64,000 nt of DNA from Alloalcanivorax mobilis (GTDB taxonomy: Bacteria > Pseudomonadota > Gammaproteobacteria > Pseudomonadales > Alcanivoracaceae). The stretch covers positions 86,826 to 150,825 of the forward strand of contig NZ_NMQZ01000010.1 of NCBI RefSeq assembly GCF_002864685.1. Direction: 5' to 3'. The notes below the pieces were generated by a model. That model ran no database searches. It was not told the origin of the DNA and saw nothing but the letters and a program-made list of their open reading frames with translations. The number at the start of each line of letters is the position of its first letter. Position 1 is the stretch's first letter. Shown here one piece after another: positions 8,848 through 15,905 of this stretch. The translations under genes and the position numbers were made by a program.

Positions 8848-8865
8848 GTAAGATATGGCTTACAA
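8848..8865. promoter_or_regulatory. GacA upstream activating sequence
   Basis: TGTAAG-ATATGG-CTTACA is an exact match to the TGTAAG-N6-CTTACA palindrome bound by the response regulator GacA (UvrY) upstream of rsm/csr RNA genes. Its centre is about 181 bp from the predicted Rsm RNA start. A further CTTACA at 8838-8843 precedes it. Confidence 0.85.
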
Positions 8866-8982
8866 AACAGCGGTCGAAAAAGGGGCTTTTCAGCGCTCAC
8901 CCGGCCTGCGGCAACATTGCGGTCGCACAACACCGCCAAGTTTTACAATCGCTCACGGCTTTTTACAGCAGCCTGAGTAGGT

Positions 8983-9106
8983 GGCCTGTAACATTCAAAA
9001 CATGTCAGACAGGCCCTGGAGATGACAACCGGTATCCCCCCAAGGCGCTAGAGATAGCGCTCACAACCCCCCCTCTTCCACCCCCTTTGGATGAGGGGTT
9101 TTTTTT
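8983..9106 (+). ncRNA. Candidate structured small RNA ending in a T-tract terminator
   Basis: In a gene-free stretch, three hairpins follow each other on the plus strand: GGCCTGT/ACAGGCC (8983-8989 with 9009-9015), GCGCTA-GAGA-TAGCGC (9045-9060, perfect), and CCCCTC/GAGGGG (9070-9075 with 9093-9098) followed by eight T (9099-9106). No ORF of merit reaches this terminator, so a non-coding transcript is the simplest reading. A weak TTTACA/TACAGC promoter pair at about 8942-8969 is possible. It has only two GGA motifs, so it is not an Rsm RNA. I do not recognise a family. Confidence 0.4.
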
Positions 9107-9170
9107 GCCCGCCGTTCCGGGTTTCTTCCCTTCGAAGCACCGCCCTCAGGCGGCCAGGCCAGGCAAAACG

Positions 9171-9518
9171 CTAAGCCATGCCCGGCGTCTTCAGCTGATC
9201 GCACGCCTTTAGGAATTCGTTTTCCAGGGCTTCCATCAACACCGCCGCCGCTGGCAGGTCGCCGCCACGGGCGTATTGTTCGATTTCCACGCAAAGCGCC
9301 GCCACCCGGGCGGCGCCCAGGTTGCCGCTGCTGCCCTTGAAGCTGTGCGCCTGTTGCCGAGCCTGTTCCGCATCGTCGGCCGAGAAGGCCTGATGCAGTG
9401 CTTGCAGACGCTGCTGGCCATCGCGCTCGAACGACGCCACCAGGCGGTCAAATTCCTCACCCATGATTTCACGCAGCTCATCGATAACCGCGGTGTCGAG
9501 CACCGGGGGCTGTTGCAT
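9171..9518 (-). CDS. Hpt (histidine phosphotransfer) domain protein
   Basis: A 115-residue stand-alone four-helix Hpt protein. The phospho-accepting histidine is H58 in AHSFKGSSGNLGA, the classic HSxKGxxxxxG motif. Such proteins shuttle phosphate between a hybrid sensor kinase and a response regulator. No kinase or regulator lies beside it. Since a GacA-dependent RNA gene is about 500 bp away, a role in a Gac-type relay is conceivable, but only proximity supports this. The codons and GC content match the chromosome backbone. Confidence 0.9.
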   Translation of the reverse strand: MQQPPVLDTAVIDELREIMGEEFDRLVASFERDGQQRLQALHQAFSADDAEQARQQAHSFKGSSGNLGAARVAALCVEIEQYARGGDLPAAAVLMEALENEFLKACDQLKTPGMA

Positions 9519-9560
9519 GCTTCACTCCCTTGATGAATAAGGCGCCCACGGGCGCCGGCC

Positions 9561-9584
9561 ATTACCCGGCCACCACCGGGTAAT
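9561..9584. terminator. Hairpin downstream of the arsenosugar-type operon
   Basis: ATTACCCGG and CCGGGTAAT form a perfect 9-bp stem around a CCACCA loop. A second GGCGCC-type stem lies at 9541-9556. They lie between the end of the operon at 9622 and the Hpt start at 9518. There is no strong T-run, so it may act as an mRNA 3'-end stabiliser rather than a true terminator. Confidence 0.45.
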
Positions 9585-9621
9585 CAGGCGGCCAAGAATA
9601 AAGGGGTTGGTCCTTGGGAGA

Positions 9622-10239
9622 CTAGTCCAGCACGCCCAAAACCCGGGCCCGGCGCACATCCTCCGGGAGGTCCACGTCCCATAACGGAGGCAACACGCTG
9701 ACTCCGGGTTCATGATTCAACGCCACCAGGGTATCCGCCAGCGCATAGCCGGTGCCCAGCCGGACCCGCTCGAACAGCGAGCCGCTGGCCCAGACCCGCG
9801 CATCACTGCCGCCGATCAACACGAAGCCACCGTCCTCGCTTGCTCCCAGCACCACCCGTCCGGTGTCCAGGCGGGTGGCGGCGAGGCGCAGATAGTCCTG
9901 GTCCAGAATCGGGCAATCGCTGCCCACCAGCAACGCCCGGGGCCACTCGTTAAGGCTTTCCGCGAGCGCCTGGCTCATCCGCTCACCGAGCCCCTCGCCC
10001 CGTTGCAGGCCCACCGTCAGCCCCAGCCGCTCGGCGTGGTGCTCAAGCGCCTCGTCGGGCTGGTCCAGCAGCAGCCGGGCCGGGCCGGAAAACGCCGCCG
10101 CCTGCTGCAGCGTCCGCGCCAACAGGGTTTCATGAACGCGCAGCGCGCCGTGCGCGCCGAGCGCCTCAATCAGGCGGGTCTTGACCTGTCCCAGGCGCGG
10201 CGCCCGGGCAAATACCAGCAACACCGTGTCAGCCATCAT
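9622..10239 (-). CDS. TIGR04282-type glycosyltransferase (rSAM/selenodomain-associated transferase 1)
   Basis: About 205 residues beginning MMADTVLLVFARAPRLGQVKTRL, the characteristic N-terminus of this GT-A-like nucleotidyl/glycosyl transferase family. Further marks are LLVGSDCPILD (the acidic metal site) and SEDGGFVLIGG. The start is 5 bp after the stop of the upstream transferase, so translation is coupled; the double ATG at 10239/10236 leaves one residue of doubt. Third gene of an arsS-transferase 2-transferase 1 operon, a set associated with arsenosugar biosynthesis. The exact sugar donor is not known from sequence. Confidence 0.85.
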   Translation of the reverse strand: MMADTVLLVFARAPRLGQVKTRLIEALGAHGALRVHETLLARTLQQAAAFSGPARLLLDQPDEALEHHAERLGLTVGLQRGEGLGERMSQALAESLNEWPRALLVGSDCPILDQDYLRLAATRLDTGRVVLGASEDGGFVLIGGSDARVWASGSLFERVRLGTGYALADTLVALNHEPGVSVLPPLWDVDLPEDVRRARVLGVLD

Positions 10240-10244
10240 GGTGC

Positions 10245-10922
10245 TCAGGAACCGTAATAGTCGCGGTGCAAACGGGCCGGGTCTTCGCCGCGCCAGTAGC
10301 GCCAGCGCAGCTGCCACATCAGCAGCGTGGTGCGCCACACGCCGCGGCTTTCCCAGCGGCGGCTGTCCGCCACCAGCCGCGGCCGCAGGCAAACCGGCGG
10401 CGTGCGGGCGCACAGCCGTCGGCTCAGGGCGATGTCTTCCATCAACGGTTGCTCGGGGAAGCCGCCCAGTTCCTGGAACAGGTCACGGCGGATAAAGATG
10501 CCCTGGTCGCCGGTGGCGATGCCGGTCCAGCGCGAACGCAGGTTCATGGCGTGGCCGATCAAGAAAAGCATCGGGTGCTCCCCGGAGAGGCGCACGTCGA
10601 AACGCCCCCACAGAGCGTCGTCGGCCAGCGTTCTCAGGGCACGGACATGACCGCTCAGCACACGTCCGCAATCCGCGTGCAGGAACCACAGAAAATCACC
10701 GCTGGCGCGCTCCGCGCCCAGGTTCATCTGCCGCGCGCGGCCCCGGTCACAGTGCAGCACCAGATCCGCGTGGCGGCCGGCGATCAGCGCACTGTCATCC
10801 GTGCTGCAACCGTCCACGACAATGATTTCGTCGCCGTCGCCGAGCCGCTTGCGCAACCCTTCAAGCAGGCTCTCCAGGCAGGCACTCTCATTGAGCACCG
10901 GCATCACCACGCTCAGTTTCAT
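10245..10922 (-). CDS. TIGR04283-type family 2 glycosyltransferase of the arsenosugar cluster
   Basis: A 225-residue GT2 enzyme: MKLSVVMPVLNE at the N-terminus, IIVVDGCSTDDS and the FLHADC acidic motif for nucleotide-sugar and metal binding, then GDQGIFIRRDLF and a QPLMEDIALSRRL region. The ATG at 10922 overlaps the arsS stop as ATGA, so the two are translationally coupled. Family TIGR04283 is repeatedly found beside ArsS-type radical SAM proteins and is thought to transfer the sugar. Not membrane-anchored as far as I can see. Confidence 0.87.
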   Translation of the reverse strand: MKLSVVMPVLNESACLESLLEGLRKRLGDGDEIIVVDGCSTDDSALIAGRHADLVLHCDRGRARQMNLGAERASGDFLWFLHADCGRVLSGHVRALRTLADDALWGRFDVRLSGEHPMLFLIGHAMNLRSRWTGIATGDQGIFIRRDLFQELGGFPEQPLMEDIALSRRLCARTPPVCLRPRLVADSRRWESRGVWRTTLLMWQLRWRYWRGEDPARLHRDYYGS

Positions 10923-11878
10923 TCCAAGGCTCCGCCGCAACTGCTGCCCGCGCCGGCGGTGCAGCCAAAACAGTGATCCGCCACGTAGATGTCTTCGCCG
11001 GCTTTGTCCGCCCGCAGCAACTCGGAAAGATGCGGCCGGCGGCCGCTGTGGCCCTGGGGCAGATCGAGCATCTGGTTAAAATCGCAATCGTACAGATAAC
11101 CCTGATAGTCCACGCTCAGAGTATGACGACACATGACCGCGTCCAGATTGGCCACATTGTGGTTGTCACGCAGCAGGGCCATGTAGTCGTTGAACTGGTG
11201 GTGCGCCATCAGCACCGCGCCGAACCGGCTGATTGGCATATTGGTGATGGTCAGAAGCCGGTTGAAGCGAATCCCGAAATGCTCGCCCAACTCGCGTTTG
11301 TAATCCGCTTCCAGTGCCGCCTGCGGCGGCGGCAGATGGGCGCCCACCGGGTTGTAGACCAGATCCAGCGGCAATTCGCCGTCGCCGTAGCCCAGAGCGT
11401 TGAGCCGGCGAATCGCCTCCACGCTGCCATTGAACACGCCCTTGCCGCGCTGCTTATTGACGTTCTCTTCCGAATAGCACGGCAAAGACGCCACCACCTG
11501 CACCCGATTGGCGGCCAGAAACTCCGCCAGATCCTCATAGCCGGGTTCCCGCAGAATGGTCAGGTTGCAGCGATCAATCACCGTCACCCCCAATGCCCGC
11601 GCGGCGCGCACCAGGGCCCGGAAATGCGGGTTCATCTCCGGCGCCCCACCGGTCAGATCCAGTACTTCGATGTGCCCCTGTTCAAGCACCTCGATCACCT
11701 GGGCGATCTCCGCTTCCTGCATCATCTCGGTGCGGGTAGGCCCGGCGTTCACGTGGCAATGCACGCAGCTCAGATTGCACAAATAGCCCAGATTCACCTG
11801 CAAAATGCTGGTTCTGCCCCGCCGTAACGGTGGGAAGTCTGTGTGGCTGCGCACCAGCAATGCACGGCTGTCTTGCAT
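10919..11878 (-). CDS. arsS: Arsenosugar biosynthesis radical SAM protein ArsS
   Basis: A 319-residue radical SAM enzyme of family TIGR04167. The [4Fe-4S]/SAM motif is C34-x3-C38-x2-C41 (CNLSCVHC), followed by LTGGAPEMNPHF. The C-terminus has the family-specific cysteine cluster CFGCTAGAGSSCGG; some relatives carry selenocysteine there, but here the codon is cysteine. ArsS is proposed to build the 5'-deoxy-5'-arseno-adenosine precursor of arsenosugars by a SAM-derived radical. It heads a three-gene overlapping operon. No arsM methyltransferase or ars resistance gene lies in the window. Confidence 0.9.
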   Translation of the reverse strand: MQDSRALLVRSHTDFPPLRRGRTSILQVNLGYLCNLSCVHCHVNAGPTRTEMMQEAEIAQVIEVLEQGHIEVLDLTGGAPEMNPHFRALVRAARALGVTVIDRCNLTILREPGYEDLAEFLAANRVQVVASLPCYSEENVNKQRGKGVFNGSVEAIRRLNALGYGDGELPLDLVYNPVGAHLPPPQAALEADYKRELGEHFGIRFNRLLTITNMPISRFGAVLMAHHQFNDYMALLRDNHNVANLDAVMCRHTLSVDYQGYLYDCDFNQMLDLPQGHSGRRPHLSELLRADKAGEDIYVADHCFGCTAGAGSSCGGALE

Positions 11879-12587
11879 GAATTACTCCCGTTCGAACCCG
11901 CCCGCGGCGGGTCATGACGACCAGCACGGCGGCGATTCACCACCGTCATCACTCCTATGGATGCACGGTCAGGGAAAACGTTACGTCAAAACGGGTCGGT
12001 CGGCGAGCCCGCCGAAGGGATGGGCACAAACCGCAAAGGAAATGGCGCCCTGCAAGAGATTCGGAATCGACCTCAACTTATTGCCTTAACTGCACCTGTC
12101 GCCATATTGCAAATCAACTTACGCCAAAACTCGGCCCGAGTGCAGCACCGATTGCATCTGATCGCGTCGAATATCGATCTCGAAACTCGCCGCCGCCCGG
12201 GTCAAGCCCTGCCCAAAAACAGGATGACCAACCAGTCGCAATATGACATGGATCACACTACTCCACCTACGGTAACGTTTGATGAGTGAAATCCTTGGTC
12301 GGGGGACCATGATTGAAGAATCTAACGCCATAAATTGTAATTAGCTCTGTTTTCCGGACGTCTGGCATTGACCATAGTTGGCTCCTCTCTACGTGATCAC
12401 GCTCATACCAGAAATGGTCTTGATTGCTAAGGGAATCTTTAGGGCTAAACAATAAAAAATGAATAAAAAAGACTACGTTGGTAAGAAAATTTGTGTCCTA
12501 TAACAGTGAGATTCAGCGCACTACGCGCCACTACTTTCTTAATGACTAGTGTCAAGTTCAAAAAATAAGGGAGCCCCAGGAGGGCCG
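11879..12587. other. Intergenic stretch, GC drops along it
   Basis: About 700 bp without a supported gene. The left part is backbone-like; from about 12060 the sequence turns A/T-richer, entering the patch that carries the SDH-type protease. A few short ORFs exist on both strands, but none has a good ribosome site or a recognisable product. Confidence 0.5.
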
Positions 12588-13463
12588 ATGACGTCGAATA
12601 CTTACCAAGCTATTCTCAAAGAAACCAACCAGGGGCCAGAGGTCCGAAAACCCCTACTAGAAAAACTTCAGCAGATGCGCGAAGGTCGCGCTGTAGTTTC
12701 TTTTTTTATATCACACCAAGGAACTACTCCCCTGTCCCAAGCAGACGCTGACATGATAGAAGAGGTACTTACCAACACCGACACTTCGCAAGGCATAACA
12801 CTATTATTAGATGCACCCGGGGGAGATGGTCTTGCCGCAGAGCGAATCATACAAATCTGTAAATCTTACACAGGAAGGGACTTTGAGACGGTAGTGCCAT
12901 CTCGAGCAAAATCCGCAGCCACAATGGTTTGCCTGGGCTCTGATCGCATTATTATGTCTCCAACATCTGAGCTAGGCCCTATCGATCCACAGGTGCCAAT
13001 GGATCTCGGCGATGGGCTGGGGGTTCGCTGGGTTGCCGCCCATCACATCATTAAGTCTTATGAGTCTCTTATGGAGCGAGCTCAACAGGCTGGTCAAATT
13101 GCCCCCTATCTACAGCAACTATCTATGTATAATCCTGTTTTGATTGACCAGTTGATCACCGTCTCAAAGCTAGCTGAAGATATTGCAGTGAACTCCATCA
13201 AGAATGGTATGCTCCAAGATAAAGAAGGCGACGAAATTCGACGACTTATAGAGCCGTTTACAAATGTTGAGTTGACTATGTCGCATGGACGAGGTATATA
13301 CGCATCCCGTGCAAAGCATTGTGGCCTTAACATTGAAGAGCTTTCAGTTGACGCAGATGAATGGGGCACTATTTGGGCGCTTTACCAGCGATCTCATTGG
13401 ACTGTTAACAGCGGTGTCACCAAACTTTTGGAAACTGTAAATGCTTCATATACAAGTATCTAG
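12588..13463 (+). CDS. SDH-family Clp-fold serine protease-like protein
   Basis: A 291-residue protein of the serine dehydrogenase proteinase (SDH) group, soluble relatives of SppA/ClpP. It shows the LLLDAPGGDG oxyanion segment, the AKSAAT block with the likely nucleophile serine, and the family hallmark SELGPIDPQ. No signal peptide is visible, so it is cytoplasmic. The ATG at 12588 follows AGGAGG by 4 bp; a GTG at 12549 is a weaker alternative. Codon usage is clearly more A/T-rich than neighbouring genes, which suggests transfer. It is followed 12 bp later by a 59-codon gene. The physiological target is unknown. Confidence 0.82.
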   Translation: MTSNTYQAILKETNQGPEVRKPLLEKLQQMREGRAVVSFFISHQGTTPLSQADADMIEEVLTNTDTSQGITLLLDAPGGDGLAAERIIQICKSYTGRDFETVVPSRAKSAATMVCLGSDRIIMSPTSELGPIDPQVPMDLGDGLGVRWVAAHHIIKSYESLMERAQQAGQIAPYLQQLSMYNPVLIDQLITVSKLAEDIAVNSIKNGMLQDKEGDEIRRLIEPFTNVELTMSHGRGIYASRAKHCGLNIEELSVDADEWGTIWALYQRSHWTVNSGVTKLLETVNASYTSI

Positions 13464-13475
13464 AGGGGCTTTGAA

Positions 13476-13655
13476 ATGGACCAAACGATCAGGCGACTTA
13501 ACTTAGGAGATCAGAGGACGCAGGAGGCACTGGCTCAGATCGAAGTAGCTAAACAGTTCCCACTCAAGACGGGAAAGATCGTAGTAACAGAGTCAGGTAG
13601 TTGGAAATCCGCTTCAGCCACTGAATTTAATCTCCGCCCCAAGTCAGTGCTATAG
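13476..13655 (+). CDS. Unknown 59-residue protein downstream of the SDH-type protease
   Basis: A small reading frame starting ATGGACCAAACG, with GAGGGG 8 bp upstream and only 12 bp after the protease stop. The product (MDQTIRRLNLGDQRTQEAL and so on) is polar and soluble: an N-terminal amphipathic stretch (residues 1-30), then a short beta-like segment (KIVVTES). It ends just before a strong terminator, so protease and small protein form a closed two-gene unit. I recognise no family. It might be an adaptor, an inhibitor or a substrate of the protease. Confidence 0.6.
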   Translation: MDQTIRRLNLGDQRTQEALAQIEVAKQFPLKTGKIVVTESGSWKSASATEFNLRPKSVL

Positions 13656-13675
13656 TTCTGAATTGCATAGTAAGG

Positions 13676-13699
13676 AGCCCGCCGCGCGCGGGCTTTTTT
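13676..13699 (+). terminator. Rho-independent terminator of the protease/small-protein unit
   Basis: AGCCCGC-CGCGC-GCGGGCT followed by TTTTT. The stem is perfect and sits 21 bp after the small gene's stop. Confidence 0.85.
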
Positions 13700-13741
13700 G
13701 CTTTTGGACTTGGCCATAGGGCAAGCCAAGCACATTAGCTC

Positions 13742-13978
13742 CTATTGCCAACCGAGGATCGGCGCCAACATCTCCTTCCACACATGTCCCGTTAACAGCT
13801 CTCGGTAGATCCCATCACCGATAGGTTCTAGAGGAAGTGGCGTTCGAGAGGCATCGCCTTTCATCATCAGATAACCTCCATTCTCCAGCCTGTATAAACG
13901 CCCCATGTATGGCACGTTCCATGACAGGTTCCGCAGGTTGAGCCAATTGTTTCCAACTCGGCATCTTTCAATATTCAT
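13742..13978 (-). CDS. Hypothetical 78-residue protein in the low-GC patch
   Basis: Starts at the ATG at 13978 with GGGAG 6 bp upstream, in preference to two upstream ATGs. The product begins MNIERCRVGNNWLNLRNLSW and contains aromatic-rich stretches (NVPYMGRLYRLENGGYLMM) and GHVWKEMLAPILGWQ. No transmembrane segment, no known motif. Base composition is like the neighbouring protease, so it may belong to the same acquired segment. Function unknown. Confidence 0.45.
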   Translation of the reverse strand: MNIERCRVGNNWLNLRNLSWNVPYMGRLYRLENGGYLMMKGDASRTPLPLEPIGDGIYRELLTGHVWKEMLAPILGWQ

Positions 13979-14564
13979 GGCTATCTCCCTCATTGATGTA
14001 ATGAGTTTCCAGTTTCGGATGAGCACATAAGCATGTCGCGCGGGGATCGGATATTTTCACTATCTAGTGGCTGTGCTACCGAACTACCCAACCTGCCGAT
14101 CCGACAACTAACACGTTATGGGACGACCAGTACTCAAGCCGGGATACCATCAAAATAACCAGTTTATCTGCCAAAGCTTTATGCCAAACACACGCTGATG
14201 TGCCTGTCATATGTTATGAAACTACTCTTTCTTTCCGCCCCAACGCATTAGTCTTCTAGCCAATCGACGGCCCCTTCTCAGTGAAGGGTACTTGCGTATC
14301 AGGTCATGCAGGGAAAGACAAATACGTGTCGCCGGCCAGTTTGAATGAGCTGCTTCGAATAGCAGGCGGGAAGACCACTGCTACTCAGGAAAAGAAAGGT
14401 CAGGCACGCGAAATAGGAGTGGGCGGAGGCGACTCCTTGGTGGAACAGCGTCTTGTCCCCAAAAGTCCCGCCAGGAAATTCGACGATGCTCCGCAATACA
14501 CGGAAGTGGACCCCCCGTAATTACAGACACTGCAAGACTTTTCGGGCTTCGGTGAGACGGGAAA
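13979..14564. other. Gene-poor remainder of the low-GC patch up to tRNA-Arg
   Basis: Nearly 590 bp without a convincing gene. A 79-codon frame at 14281-14520 (plus) and a 65-codon frame opposite it are possible but lack ribosome sites or known motifs. No integrase and no duplicated tRNA 3' end was seen. Confidence 0.4.
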
Positions 14565-14641
14565 TGGTGCCCTGGACAGGAGTCGAACCTGTGACCTAGC
14601 GCTTAGGAGGCACTTGCTCTATCCAGCTGAGCTACCAGGGC
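14565..14641 (-). tRNA. tRNA-Arg (anticodon CCT)
   Basis: The minus strand folds into a full cloverleaf: acceptor GCCCTGG/CCAGGGC, D arm GCTC/GAGC, anticodon arm AGTGC-CTCCTAA-GCGCT with CCT at 34-36, T arm ACAGG-TTCGACT-CCTGT, and an encoded ACCA end. Reads the rare arginine codon AGG. Its 3' end faces the low-GC segment at 12060-14560, the usual geometry for island integration. Confidence 0.95.
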
Positions 14642-14781
14642 GATGGGAAGGTATTGTAGTGATTTGAGCCGGTCGTGCCACAGGCGCGGAGCAAGTCTTT
14701 TTACCGGCACTTGCTCGCCCTTCGGGATCCGGCCTCGCGGCGGTATCCGCGAGGCGTGAACGCGGCCGGCGTGGAAGCTGT

Positions 14782-15025
14782 CAGGTTCGGGGCAAATACG
14801 CCGTGCCATTCGACCAAAAGACGTCGCTGGCTGGGCCTGCTCCTACATAAAAACACCAACCCGGCTACAGGGCCCCGTAGGAGCAGGCCATGCCAGCGAC
14901 GGGTTTGATTTTGATCTTGGCGTCCGGCGTCCGGCGTCTAGCGTCCGGCCCTGAGACCTTCAGGAGCGGGGCAGAAACGCCGTGCCATTCGGCTAAAAGA
15001 CGTCGCTGGCACGGCCTGCTCCTAC
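14782..15025. repeat. REP-like cluster: two direct ~65-bp repeats and one inverted copy
   Basis: Direct copies at 14782-14846 and 14961-15025 share CGCCGTGCCATTCG and GACGTCGCTGGC, ending in CCTGCTCCTAC. An inverted copy of the terminal part (GTAGGAGCAGGCC, then ATGCCAGCGACG) lies at 14877-14901. Copy 1 plus the inverted copy makes a large stem-loop. Such GTAGGAGC elements are typical extragenic REP repeats of pseudomonad-like genomes. A short tandem GCGTCCG repeat lies near 14920-14947. Confidence 0.75.
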
Positions 15026-15199
15026 GCGGCGTTGTAGAGAGTTCGTGGGGCGTCCGCACAGGGAGCTACATAGCCGCCCTTGTAGCTTGTGGCTTGCAGC
15101 TTGCGCCCTCTCTTAACCGCCTTTTACCTTTAGACGCTTTACCTGCCCGGGCGGGTGGCCTAGCTTCAAAGGCTCCTGTTATGGGGAAGGAGCCTCCCA

Positions 15200-15385
15200 A
15201 TGAAGATTCTCAGTCTGATTATTCTGATACTGGACATCATCGCCGTGATTAAGATTATTCAATCCGGCGCGGAGATGATTGAAAAGGTGCTGTGGATATT
15301 GCTGGTGATCGTGCTGCCGTTGGTTGGTTTGCTGATCTGGGCGTTGCTGGGCCCGGGCTCGCCGGCCAAGGGGGCGCGTCGATAG
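15200..15385 (+). CDS. Small PLDc_N-type membrane protein
   Basis: A 61-residue protein with two hydrophobic segments (about 3-20 and 29-50) ending in LVGLLIWALLGPGSPAKGARR. This is the PLDc_N (phospholipase D-nuclease N-terminal-like) small protein pattern seen in cardiolipin synthase N-termini. GGAAGGAG precedes the ATG. It lies near a cardiolipin synthase gene (15906-17357, opposite strand), which may be more than chance. Function otherwise unknown. Confidence 0.8.
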   Translation: MKILSLIILILDIIAVIKIIQSGAEMIEKVLWILLVIVLPLVGLLIWALLGPGSPAKGARR

Positions 15386-15395
15386 CGGCTGCCCG

Positions 15396-15884
15396 CTACT
15401 CCAGGGCGCGTTGTATCAGCGCCTGATTGTCCTGGCTGATCAGCCAGAACACCACGCTGGCCAGGGACACCATCTGAAACTGCATGTGCTGGCGCCGGCC
15501 TTTTTGCCAGGCCGGCGGCCAGTGGTCACGGATCGCGGCGACTTTTTCCATCGCGAACAGCATCATCACCGCCAGCGCCATCAATAACGTCGCCGCCAGC
15601 GCCGGCAGGAACGGCGTGATCAACGCGGCGAGCGCCAGCAGCATCACCGCCGGCATCAGGGTCGATGCACCCCGGGCCAGTTCCGATCCCGCGTACAGGC
15701 CGGTCAGCAACAATAAATAGACCGCCGTCAGCTGCGCCGGCAGGGCCAGCCAGTGCTGAGCCACGTCGGGGGCGGGCAGCCAGATTGCAGTGGCCACCGC
15801 GACCACCATCAGCCCATGAAAAAACTGCAGCCGGGTCAGCGGAATGAGCGAGGCCGGCAGCTCATTGTCTCTGGGCAGACGCAT
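15396..15884 (-). CDS. Hypothetical inner-membrane protein
   Basis: A 162-residue protein with four to five predicted membrane helices in residues 20-112 and a cytoplasmic-looking C-terminal part (EKVAAIRDHWPPAWQKGRRQHMQFQ) before a last hydrophobic stretch. No family recognised. It lies just downstream of cardiolipin synthase with a 21-bp gap and is probably co-transcribed with it. Confidence 0.75.
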   Translation of the reverse strand: MRLPRDNELPASLIPLTRLQFFHGLMVVAVATAIWLPAPDVAQHWLALPAQLTAVYLLLLTGLYAGSELARGASTLMPAVMLLALAALITPFLPALAATLLMALAVMMLFAMEKVAAIRDHWPPAWQKGRRQHMQFQMVSLASVVFWLISQDNQALIQRALE

Positions 15885-15905
15885 AGCGGCTCCTGATATT
15901 CAGTG

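Noticed and set aside
11900..12100. Attachment-site copy of the tRNA-Arg 3' end
   Set aside because: I looked for the 3' end words of the tRNA left of the low-GC segment and found none.
12267..12452. 61-codon minus-strand frame before the SDH-type protease
   Set aside because: No ribosome site or known motif; it may be chance in A/T-richer DNA.
14281..14520. 79-codon frame in the low-GC patch
   Set aside because: No ribosome site or family, and a competing frame on the other strand; the GGAAGTGGACCCCC end resembles an IS terminus only vaguely.
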